Positions 54,543-61,041 of a stretch of 61,041 nt of DNA are shown one piece after another (the stretch's first letter is position 1; each line of letters opens with the position of its first letter). The notes below the pieces were generated by a model. That model was given only the letters and a program-made list of their open reading frames with translations, did no database searches and had not been told where the DNA came from. Source of the DNA: an uncultured Clostridia bacterium (GTDB lineage: Bacteria > Bacillota > Clostridia > Oscillospirales > Acutalibacteraceae); NCBI GenBank assembly GCA_947364045.1, contig CANARN010000006.1:1-61041 (forward strand), written 5' to 3'. A program made the translations under genes and the position numbers.

Positions 54543-54576
54543 AAAAAATCCCACTGAAAAATCAGCGGGATTTTTT
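54543..54576. terminator. bidirectional terminator between trmB and the surface-protein gene
   Basis: AAAAATCCC-ACTGA pairs with TCAG-CGGGATTTTT; A and T runs on both sides. Confidence 0.85.
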
Positions 54577-54617
54577 ATTTTTTGATTATATTTAATCAGG
54601 AAGGAAAAATTATCGAA

Positions 54618-57563
54618 TTATTCCTCGTCGTCCTTCTTGCACTTGTTTACACAAGCTGCTGCACCTGCGCCGATTCCGCCGAGAACAGCCATTACAACAA
54701 TAGGAGCAATAATCTTGCCGCTTGTTGTATTCGGGATAGAGGGGTTATCGTTGTTGCCGGGATTATCAGGATTATCGGGATTGGTAGGATCTTCAGGATT
54801 AAAGAAACTCATAATCAAGTCAATAAGCTTCTGGATAAAGCCTGCGATACCGCCTTCTTCACCGCCGCCGATGTTAATATCGGGAACCTGCGGATCAGCA
54901 ACATTTACAATTGCTGTAATGAAAGCATCAGACGGAAGTGCGCCTGCAATTACATCAAGTACGGGAGAAAGAATACTGTTAATTGTATCTGCATTATCAG
55001 GATTCTTAGCAGATATTATATCATTAACCAATGATCTGTTAGGAATGAGAACATCGTCATAAACATATCTCATAAGGGTTACGAAAGCGTCAGCCTTATC
55101 AGCCTCAACTCTTGCTTTGTATGCATTTGCAATAGAATCACTCTCATAAACCTTAAGAGTACCGCAGCCCTCAAGATCCTTCATAACTTCAATAAAGTCT
55201 TTTTCCTGAAGAGCAATAGTAGTATATTTCGCTTCAGTCGTATTACCGGACTCATCTGTTCCTGCTTCCTGAAGAGCAATTGTAACCGTAAGAGTTCCCT
55301 GATTAGGATAGTTTACATCACCGGAAGTGTTAGTGCTTTCTGTAAAGGTTATACCTTCAATTCCGAGTTTTCCAAGTGTATTGAAGAGATTTTCTGTTGA
55401 AAGGTCAATACCGAGGTTAACAAGGTTAACAGGACCGCCGACTGCATCTTCAACAATACCCTTAACGAGTGAACCCAAGCCGTTCATAGCATTATCAACA
55501 ATCTCCTGAACCTTAACATTGAGATAGCCGGAGTTAAGAACAGCTGCAAGGTTGGGAAGAAGCTCAGTAAGTGTTGTTACAGGAGCTACCGCAATATTGT
55601 CAAGCAACGTGAAAACTGTTTCAAGAATAGGTCTTATTCTTGCATCAATTTTCTCATTATCAGTTTCCGCCGCATTAACAGCGTCAGTATAAGTTACTGA
55701 ATCTACACTTTCAATTCCGAGAGCCTCGAAAATACAGTGAAGCTTTTCGTAGTTACCCTCTCTATATGTTTCCGTACCAAGGTCAAAAACATTTTCCAAG
55801 TCGAGAATTTTGAACAGCGGAACATTAATAATAACTGCATTAAGCGCAATGCTGCCTACCGGTCTGAACATTGTTGCAAATGCATCAAGGAAAGCTTCTT
55901 TATCTTTCGCAGGATCGCCGCTCTCCACAAAGAAATCGCCGTTTTTAAATTTAACATCCGCCCAAGTGCCGTTTCCCGTAGCAAGAACATTATCAAGTGC
56001 CTGAACAGCGCCTGCATATGCCTCAATATCAGCTATGTCATCTCTGTATGCCTTTACAGACAAATCCTTTTTAAGAGAAATCATACTTGCATAATCCGGA
56101 CCGGCAAGTTCCTTAATAGTGCCCTCGAGGCTTACAACGATTTCATCAAGTTTGGGGAAGAAAGTTGCTGCAATTTTTGTAAGTGCTTCGTTTGTGTAAA
56201 TACCGTTAACAGTTGCCCGAAGGTCTTTCTCCGAAGCAAGCTCTACAATCTTATTAACAAGTTCATCCATTTTTGGAATAGCATCTGTTGTCTTTTCATA
56301 AGGTGCGCCGGAGGGATATGTAACATTGGTTTTCTTATATCCGCTCATATCAGGCTTATCCGTTGATTTAAGATCCTGAATTGCCTTCCACTGGCAGATT
56401 GCACGGTATTTTGCCGTTCCTTCTTCGTTAAGCTTTGAACGGAGAGTAGATGGAACAGCATCATATTTAGCGTGTGCAGACTCATACTTTTCAATGGTGT
56501 AAGGCTTATCAACCGTAGCCATAAAATTATCAAACTCGTTTACTGTTTGATATTTAGCAATAGTATCAAGCTCTTTATACAAAGCAGATACAAAAATTGT
56601 TGTAGGTGAAGTTGCTGTGTCAGCAGGCTTGTCGGCATATGTAATATAGCCCTTAAAAGAAATAGCCGCTATTGAAAGCTGTACCTCAACATCAAGTGAG
56701 TTATAATAATTAACTACGTCATCTGCCTTGCTCCAGTCGTTGCTTGTTTTAAAAGCGTCAATTGCCGGAACCGCTTTATCAATGAATGTTAAAATAGCAT
56801 TGAAAGAATTATCGCCGATTTTAGCGACAGCTCTCTTAATAGCCTCTTTTACGCAGTTAATTTCCCAAGTGTAGTTTTGAGTGTAATACTCACGGTAATC
56901 CTTAATATAGTCAGGATTCTTTGAACCGTCGGGATAATCTTTAGAATTAGGTCTTGCTATACCGCTGTAGGGCTGTTCTTTTTTCACGTCTGTGAAAATT
57001 TTATTAGTGATACTGTATATCACATAGTTGCCCTTGCTTTCAAGGTTGTAATAGAACAGTCCATAGGTTGAAAACGCTGTAGACGCCATAAGCTTAGATA
57101 AAGTGCTGGGCATTGCCTTGTAAATATCAGCAATCTGATCAGCTGTTTTCTTTGTATCGGAGATACCGTCATCAACCGCTTTCTGAGCAGCGTTAAGAGC
57201 CGGTGAATTGAGAGTTTCAACAACCTTCTTTGCAGCTGCCTTACGTTTTGCTGTTGAGTTGCCCGTCGCCTGTGTCTGCTCGTAAGCATACATAAGCTGT
57301 GTGAGCTTATTCAAAGCAAAAACATCAATGCTGTCTTTTTGAGAGTCACCGAGTTTTTGAAAGTCAGCAACAAGTGCGTCGTAGCCCGCTTTGTTATCCT
57401 CTGCTTTACCCTCAAACGCATTGATTTTTTTCTCAAGCGCAGTAACAACAGCGTCTTTTGAGGCTTTAGCCTCCTGTGCCGCGGCAACAAGTCCTGCTGA
57501 AATTACAGACAGCATCATTACCATAGCCAAAAGCACACTTAAAAGCTTTCTGTTTTTTTGCAT
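54618..57563 (-). CDS. 981-residue secreted surface protein with sorting-signal-like tail
   Basis: A signal peptide spans 1-30 (LLSVLLAMVMMLSVISAGLVAAA). The body is largely helical with no domain I recognise. Near 900 an Asp/Gly-rich stretch leads to a Pro/Asn/Asp linker (NPEDPTNPDNPDNPGNNDN), a SIPNTTSGK motif, a hydrophobic segment IIAPIVVMAVLGGIGAGAAA and a CVNKCKKDDEE end. The C-terminal layout matches wall- or membrane-anchored proteins; IPNTT is sortase-like but not LPXTG. AAGGAG lies upstream of the ATG. It is convergent with trmB. Confidence 0.8.
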   Translation of the reverse strand: MQKNRKLLSVLLAMVMMLSVISAGLVAAAQEAKASKDAVVTALEKKINAFEGKAEDNKAGYDALVADFQKLGDSQKDSIDVFALNKLTQLMYAYEQTQATGNSTAKRKAAAKKVVETLNSPALNAAQKAVDDGISDTKKTADQIADIYKAMPSTLSKLMASTAFSTYGLFYYNLESKGNYVIYSITNKIFTDVKKEQPYSGIARPNSKDYPDGSKNPDYIKDYREYYTQNYTWEINCVKEAIKRAVAKIGDNSFNAILTFIDKAVPAIDAFKTSNDWSKADDVVNYYNSLDVEVQLSIAAISFKGYITYADKPADTATSPTTIFVSALYKELDTIAKYQTVNEFDNFMATVDKPYTIEKYESAHAKYDAVPSTLRSKLNEEGTAKYRAICQWKAIQDLKSTDKPDMSGYKKTNVTYPSGAPYEKTTDAIPKMDELVNKIVELASEKDLRATVNGIYTNEALTKIAATFFPKLDEIVVSLEGTIKELAGPDYASMISLKKDLSVKAYRDDIADIEAYAGAVQALDNVLATGNGTWADVKFKNGDFFVESGDPAKDKEAFLDAFATMFRPVGSIALNAVIINVPLFKILDLENVFDLGTETYREGNYEKLHCIFEALGIESVDSVTYTDAVNAAETDNEKIDARIRPILETVFTLLDNIAVAPVTTLTELLPNLAAVLNSGYLNVKVQEIVDNAMNGLGSLVKGIVEDAVGGPVNLVNLGIDLSTENLFNTLGKLGIEGITFTESTNTSGDVNYPNQGTLTVTIALQEAGTDESGNTTEAKYTTIALQEKDFIEVMKDLEGCGTLKVYESDSIANAYKARVEADKADAFVTLMRYVYDDVLIPNRSLVNDIISAKNPDNADTINSILSPVLDVIAGALPSDAFITAIVNVADPQVPDINIGGGEEGGIAGFIQKLIDLIMSFFNPEDPTNPDNPDNPGNNDNPSIPNTTSGKIIAPIVVMAVLGGIGAGAAACVNKCKKDDEE

Positions 57564-58045
57564 TTTTCCTTCTCCTTTTCATAGTAAATTTTTTATCATA
57601 GAAAAACTATGCAAAACCGTTTCAGCGCACCGAGTGCGAAAAAGCAATTGTTTTCTCTGATTCAAAACGTGAATAAACAGGGAAACGATTTTCCGTAAAG
57701 CCAATAAATATTTATATATAATAAACAATTAATATATATATATATATATATATGACATTTTCACTAAATGAAGCAAAAATCTATCTCTTTAGTTAATTTT
57801 ATAATAATAAATTCACTACTGCAATATTAAAATGAGAAAAATAGATACACAAATCGGAAATTTATGCGTAATTCATATTTTTTCTGTTCGCAAGCATCAC
57901 CGCTGAGCAGAAAAATATTCAAGCGTACCGAATACGCAAAATTCGGCGACTGACTTTCGCTCTTATTAAGTAGTATTTTATCCTACTTTTACATACTTGT
58001 CAATATAATAAGCGAAAATATGCTAATATTGTATTAGGTGATAAT
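57564..58045. other. AT-rich intergenic region
   Basis: 482 bases with no supported gene. It contains an AT dinucleotide run and the likely promoters of the divergent surface-protein and RHH genes; a TTGTCA near 58009 could serve the latter. Confidence 0.5.
57732..57753. repeat. (AT)11 dinucleotide repeat
   Basis: Eleven uninterrupted AT units between divergent genes; prone to slippage and to cruciform or easy melting. Confidence 0.9.
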
Positions 58046-58201
58046 ATGAAACCGTTAAAAGATAAAATAAGTGTAACAATTGATTCAGATTTGCTTGTAA
58101 AGCTCCGTCAATTGGCGGATGATGACGACAGGTCGCTTTCGCAATATATCAACTTAATATTAAAGCAACATATAGACAGAAAAGAAAAAAAGGAGCAGTA
58201 A
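58046..58201 (+). CDS. 51-residue ribbon-helix-helix protein
   Basis: The ATG at 58046 is preceded by AGGTG. The protein begins KPLKDKISVTIDSDLLVKLR (the strand and first helix) and continues with ADDDDRSLSQYINLILKQHI (second helix), the pattern of CopG/Arc/MetJ-type repressors. It ends in Lys and Glu. Such small proteins often act as antitoxins or plasmid/phage repressors, but no toxin gene is adjacent. A terminator hairpin overlaps its stop codon. Confidence 0.82.
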   Translation: MKPLKDKISVTIDSDLLVKLRQLADDDDRSLSQYINLILKQHIDRKEKKEQ

Positions 58202-58216
58202 AATGCTCCTTTTTTA
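58185..58216 (+). terminator. terminator of the RHH gene
   Basis: AAAAAAGGAGCA pairs with TGCTCCTTTTTT; the stop codon lies in the loop. Confidence 0.85.
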
Positions 58217-58348
58217 TTGATATTTATGATTTGAAAAATCAAGAACAGAATACAGTGAGAAACGTGACAATGAGGGGTGCGGGTTGCCGGTGGCAACCTT
58301 TGATTGCAACAGCAAGCAAAAGCACCGACCGAGCCGGCAGGCAAGACA

Positions 58349-58361
58349 CATCGTCCCCTAC
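58349..58361. repeat. CATCGTCCCCTAC motif
   Basis: Exact copy of 17631-17643, here without the matching GGGACGATG arm. The gap 58217-58424 also holds a GGTTGCC/GGCAACC hairpin near 58274-58290 and no supported gene. Confidence 0.5.
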
Positions 58362-58424
58362 AAATATATCATACAATATAAATTATATTCATCAACATAA
58401 ATATAACAAATAATATAATGATTA

Positions 58425-59048
58425 TCACTCGCTGTTTACAAGGTGCTTTTGGGAATATTCACAGCCGCAATAGTTCTGGCGGTAGAGATTATATTCCTTT
58501 GAAAGCTCGATTGAACGCTTAAAGCCCTCTTTCTTTTTAAAATCTGACGGTAAAAATTTAACGCCGTATTTTTCTGCAAGCTCGACGCCGATTTCATTGA
58601 TTTTCTGCGCATTTTTTAACGGGCTTATTGTAAGCGATGTTGTAAACCAGTCAAAGCCGTTTTCGCTCGCAATCTTTGCCGCTTTTGTGAGGCGTAATCG
58701 GTAGCATTTAAAGCACCGCTCGCCGCCCTCACGGCAATTTTCAAGTCCCTTTGCCGTTTCATAGAATTTTTCGCTCTCAAAATCGCAGTCAATAAATTTT
58801 ACGGGATATTTAGTTTTCATTTCACTTATAAGGCGGATTTGCTCTGCCTTTCTGTGAAGGTACTCGCTTTCGGGGTAAATATTCGGGTTGTAGTACAGCA
58901 CTGTAATATTAAAATAGCTTGAAAGATATTCAATACAGTAGCTGCTGCACGGCGCGCAGCAGGTATGCAAAAGCAGGGACGGGGCAATGTCGCCCAGTCC
59001 CTGAATTATTTTGTCAAGCTGTTTTTGATAGTTAATATTATTCGTCAT
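58425..59048 (-). CDS. queH: epoxyqueuosine reductase QueH
   Basis: 207 residues from ATG 59048, overlapping the end of the upstream gene by 11 bases. Paired cysteines are visible: LLHTCCAPCSSY near 25-36 and RCFKCYRLRL near 114-124, plus YCGCEYS near 198. A YYNPNIYPESEYLHR motif near 55-69 is diagnostic. QueH reduces epoxyqueuosine in tRNA to queuosine, using a metal/iron-sulfur site, in place of QueG. Confidence 0.92.
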   Translation of the reverse strand: MTNNINYQKQLDKIIQGLGDIAPSLLLHTCCAPCSSYCIEYLSSYFNITVLYYNPNIYPESEYLHRKAEQIRLISEMKTKYPVKFIDCDFESEKFYETAKGLENCREGGERCFKCYRLRLTKAAKIASENGFDWFTTSLTISPLKNAQKINEIGVELAEKYGVKFLPSDFKKKEGFKRSIELSKEYNLYRQNYCGCEYSQKHLVNSE

Positions 59049-60402
59049 CTGCATCTGCGTTTTCAGCATTGTCAGGTAAAATTTCAACCTTTACCTTGCC
59101 GATTCTTCTCTCTTCAACGTTCAGCACCGTAAATTTAATATTTTCATACTGCGCTACGTCCTGATTTTCGCCCTTGGGAAGATAGCCTAAAAGACTTATA
59201 ATAAATCCGCCGAGAGTATCATAATCGCCGTCGGGAATTTTAATTCCGAGCAGCTCTTCCACCTCATCAATAAATGTAATTCCGTCAACCGTAAATGTAC
59301 TGTCGTCAATTTTGGAAATCTCTTCATCCTCATTGTCATATTCATCCTGAATATTTCCTACAATAGACTCCAAAATGTCCTCAAGCGTTACAATACCCGC
59401 AGTTCCGCCGTATTCGTCAACAACAACCGCCATTTGAATATGCTTTTCGAGCATTTCATTTAAAAGCTCAGAGCATTTTTTAGTTTCGGGAATGTAATAT
59501 GTTTCACGTAAAAAGTCCTTTATAGACTTTGATTTCGGAATTGAAGTGCCGATATATTTAAGAAAATCCTTCACGTAAATTACGCCGACAATATTGTCCT
59601 GATCCTCTTTATAAACAGGAATTCGTGAATGACCGCACTCGATTGACATATTGATTATGTCGGAAAGCTGGTCGTCAACATCAACACAGTCCATATCCGT
59701 TCTGTGAGTCATTACCCCCGCAACGTCCATATCGTCAAACTCGAAAATGTTGTTTATCATTTCCTTTTGCGCGTCCTCAATAACGCCCTTTTCCTGACCG
59801 ACGTCAACCATCATTCTGATTTCTTCTTCGGTAACAACCTCTTCGTCTTCGTTTGGGTCAATGCCGAACAGACGTATAAGACCGTTTGTAGATGCAGAAA
59901 GAAGCTTAACAAAAGGCTTTGCAACTTTATTTACAAAAAGCAGCACGGGAACAACCGTAAACGAAACCTTCTCAGGAGCGTGCATTGCAATCTTTTTCGG
60001 TGTAAGCTCGCCGAGTACCAGTGAAAAATAAGATGTTATAACTGTAATAAGAACAGTCGATACAGCGCTTATTACGCCCACGGGAATAACATTTACAATT
60101 GCTGTTTCCGAAAGCTTATCGGTCAGCATTACGGCAAAGTTCTGCGAAGCCGAGGCACTTGTCAAAAAGCCCGCCAACGTTACGCCGATTTGGATTGTTG
60201 ATAAAAATCCGCTGGAATCCTTAGTAAGCTTTAGAACCTGCTTGGCTTTTTTGTCGCCTTCCTCTGCCATTCTTTCAATCTTGTTGTCATTGAGCGAAAT
60301 AATTGCAATTTCACTCATTGCAAAAAATGCGTTTACAAGAATCAAAATAAAGAGTACTAAAAGTTTTAGAATAATACTCACGGGGTCTGCGTCCATAGAC
60401 AA
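59038..60402 (-). CDS. CNNM/CorC-type membrane protein (hemolysin-like)
   Basis: 454 residues. TTG 60402 is 6 bases from AAAGGAG and is preferred; ATG 60396 is an alternative. The DUF21 membrane domain (about 1-190, four segments) is followed by two CBS domains (MTHRTDMDCVDVD near 235; VVVDEYGGTAGIVTLEDILE near 325-344) and a CorC/HlyC domain (FTVDGITFIDEVEELLG, then DYDTLGGFIISLLGYLP). The family exports magnesium or sodium or controls their transport. queH overlaps its end. Confidence 0.92.
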   Translation of the reverse strand: MSMDADPVSIILKLLVLFILILVNAFFAMSEIAIISLNDNKIERMAEEGDKKAKQVLKLTKDSSGFLSTIQIGVTLAGFLTSASASQNFAVMLTDKLSETAIVNVIPVGVISAVSTVLITVITSYFSLVLGELTPKKIAMHAPEKVSFTVVPVLLFVNKVAKPFVKLLSASTNGLIRLFGIDPNEDEEVVTEEEIRMMVDVGQEKGVIEDAQKEMINNIFEFDDMDVAGVMTHRTDMDCVDVDDQLSDIINMSIECGHSRIPVYKEDQDNIVGVIYVKDFLKYIGTSIPKSKSIKDFLRETYYIPETKKCSELLNEMLEKHIQMAVVVDEYGGTAGIVTLEDILESIVGNIQDEYDNEDEEISKIDDSTFTVDGITFIDEVEELLGIKIPDGDYDTLGGFIISLLGYLPKGENQDVAQYENIKFTVLNVEERRIGKVKVEILPDNAENADADDE

Positions 60403-60583
60403 AATTTACTCCTTTAAATTCAAAAAAATATTTTCGGTATATATACCTTTATATATTCTATAACAAAATCTAAAAATAGTCAAGTAAGTATTATTTTTCC
60501 GCAAAAACTTCGGCTTTTGGAAAGCATTGCCCTTTTTACTAAAAAATATTCCTAAATCCCGCAAAATTCCACGCAAAAAAATA

Positions 60584-60612
60584 TTTACAATTTGATTTAA
60601 AAGTGTTAGAAT
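60584..60612 (+). promoter_or_regulatory. promoter upstream of the structured element and nifJ
   Basis: TTTACA (60584-60589), 17-base spacer, TAGAAT (60607-60612). Transcription would start near 60619 and carry the whole element in the leader of the downstream gene. The rest of 60403-60583 is AT-rich without a gene. Confidence 0.6.
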
Positions 60613-60649
60613 ATCAAACGTATGAGAATAAATACATCTCTATCAAACA

Positions 60650-60928
60650 GTAGGGTGAGGAGAGTTGAACACAATATGGTTTAAAGCGGTAAATTTCCGC
60701 CTGAGCTTCGTTAAAAATCTCACCATACGTCAGTATGCTGTCGATTTTATGCCTTGCTCAGACAAAAATTTTCTCGCTTTAAACTGCTTCGCACCGTAAA
60801 AACTTGATATTTGAATGTGTTTTTGTTTTTGAGACAGCAGATTTGCTGACGCAAATCAATGGCGAAAGGACGAAAACACGGCAAAGAGCTGTTTTTACGG
60901 CATATGGGGTTCGACTCCCCTCACCCTA
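60650..60928. repeat. 279-bp structured element with 28-bp imperfect terminal inverted repeats
   Basis: 60651-60678 matches the reverse complement of 60901-60928 at 24 of 28 positions (it begins TAGGGTGAGG and ends CCTCACCCTA). Inside are two long imperfect hairpins. Arm 1 (60680-60783): TTTAAAGCG/CGCTTTAAA, CTGAGC/GCTCAG, AAAATC/GATTTT, CATAC/GTATG. Arm 2 (60794-60900): CCGTAAAAAC/GTTTTTACGG, GTGTTTT/AAAACAC, GATTTGC/GCAAATC. The 3' end contains a tRNA B-box-like GGTTCGACTCC. It may be a miniature mobile element, or a structured RNA in the nifJ leader. Confidence 0.75.
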
Positions 60929-60953
60929 ATCAATTCAAGGAGGAAATAAATCT

Positions 60954-61041
60954 ATGGTAGTCAGAAAATCAAAGACTATGGACGGTAACAATGCCGCTGC
61001 TCATGTATCTTATGCATTTACTGAAGTAGCAGGTATTTACC
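60954..61041 (+). CDS. nifJ: pyruvate:ferredoxin oxidoreductase (partial, 5' end only)
   Basis: 29 residues are visible before the window ends: VRKSKTMDGNNAAAHVSYAF then TEVAGIY. The MDGNxAAAHVxYAFTEVAxIYP start is diagnostic of the enzyme that oxidises pyruvate to acetyl-CoA and reduces ferredoxin. AAGGAGG lies 10 bases upstream. The leader contains the 279-bp structured element. Confidence 0.88.
   Translation, partial: MVVRKSKTMDGNNAAAHVSYAFTEVAGIY

Noticed and set aside
54582-55034. 150-codon open frame on the plus strand
   Set aside because: Antisense to the 981-residue surface protein; no recognisable domain or ribosome binding site.
57732-57753. Replication origin signature
   Set aside because: An AT repeat alone, with no DnaA boxes noticed nearby and no origin-linked genes.
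58046-58201. Toxin-antitoxin pair
   Set aside because: The RHH protein could be an antitoxin but no small toxin gene is adjacent on either side.
60650-60928. tmRNA or intron-containing tRNA
   Set aside because: The 3' end looks like a T arm and acceptor, but there is no D-arm-like region, no alanine identity pair, no tag reading frame ending in Ala-Ala, and the 5' end is a diverged inverted copy of the 3' end rather than a tRNA 5' half.

Overview
The window comes from an AT-leaning, anaerobic Gram-positive bacterium, most likely a member of the Oscillospiraceae/Ruminococcaceae (Clostridia). This is inferred from gene families, not from a marker gene. It has a DnaD plus DnaC/DnaI-type primosome pair, ferredoxin-dependent oxidoreductases (indolepyruvate and pyruvate:ferredoxin), a methionine synthase with a separately encoded reactivation domain, QueH, strong purine-rich ribosome binding sites with some GTG/TTG starts, and two secreted proteins ending in type I dockerin modules. 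No cohesin or scaffoldin lies in the window.

Layout. 1-5.3 kb: helicase-loader pair, aldose epimerase, an unlisted 59-residue cysteine-rich protein, HflX and a GNAT acetyltransferase. 5.3-9.5 kb: an accessory-looking stretch with a sorting-signal remnant, an FRG-domain protein, a phosphoribosyltransferase, an initiator tRNA with odd T-stem pairing, a scrambled tRNA-like fragment, a small gene interrupted at codon 3, and a flavin reductase-rubredoxin fusion. 9.5-13.6 kb: metF, the reactivation domain and metH as one methionine operon. 13.7-17.5 kb (minus): an ECF sigma factor, a membrane anti-sigma-like protein with Ig-like ectodomains, and a leucine-rich-repeat dockerin protein in one overlapping unit. 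17.8-26.2 kb: an amidohydrolase, then a six-gene operon (acyl-CoA synthetase, sodium symporter, IorA, IorB, phenylacetate-CoA ligase, ACT protein) suited to exchanging aryl or branched acids with 2-oxo acids. 26-30 kb: nitroreductase, membrane-tethered XRE regulator and three transporters. 30-38 kb: a 1652-residue Ig/dockerin surface protein and a membrane-anchored GH95-like fucosidase. 38-42.3 kb (minus): a polysaccharide O-acetylation set (DHHW protein, MBOAT, DUF4358 lipoprotein, SGNH esterase). 42.5-44.8 kb (minus): a GH110-like beta-helix protein and a cell-wall amidase. 45-54.5 kb: a long housekeeping run (tmk, DUF2156, GNAT, DJ-1, 5-FTHF cyclo-ligase, mltG, U32 peptidase, DUF1349, acyltransferase, XRE, trmB). 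54.6-61 kb: a 981-residue surface protein, a 51-residue ribbon-helix-helix protein, QueH, a CNNM/CorC-type membrane protein, a roughly 280-bp structured inverted-repeat element, and the start of pyruvate:ferredoxin oxidoreductase.

Two themes stand out. First, surface and polysaccharide biology: dockerin proteins, Ig-like modules, sorting-signal-like tails, glycosidases, O-acetylation, and a sigma/anti-sigma pair that may read the outside of the cell. Second, several non-coding palindromic elements bounded by GTAGGG/CCCTAC, the largest of which sits in the 5' leader of the pyruvate:ferredoxin oxidoreductase gene. The best candidates for something undescribed are the sigma/Ig-anti-sigma/LRR-dockerin unit, the structured element at 60650-60928, and the scrambled tRNA region around 7.9-8.7 kb.
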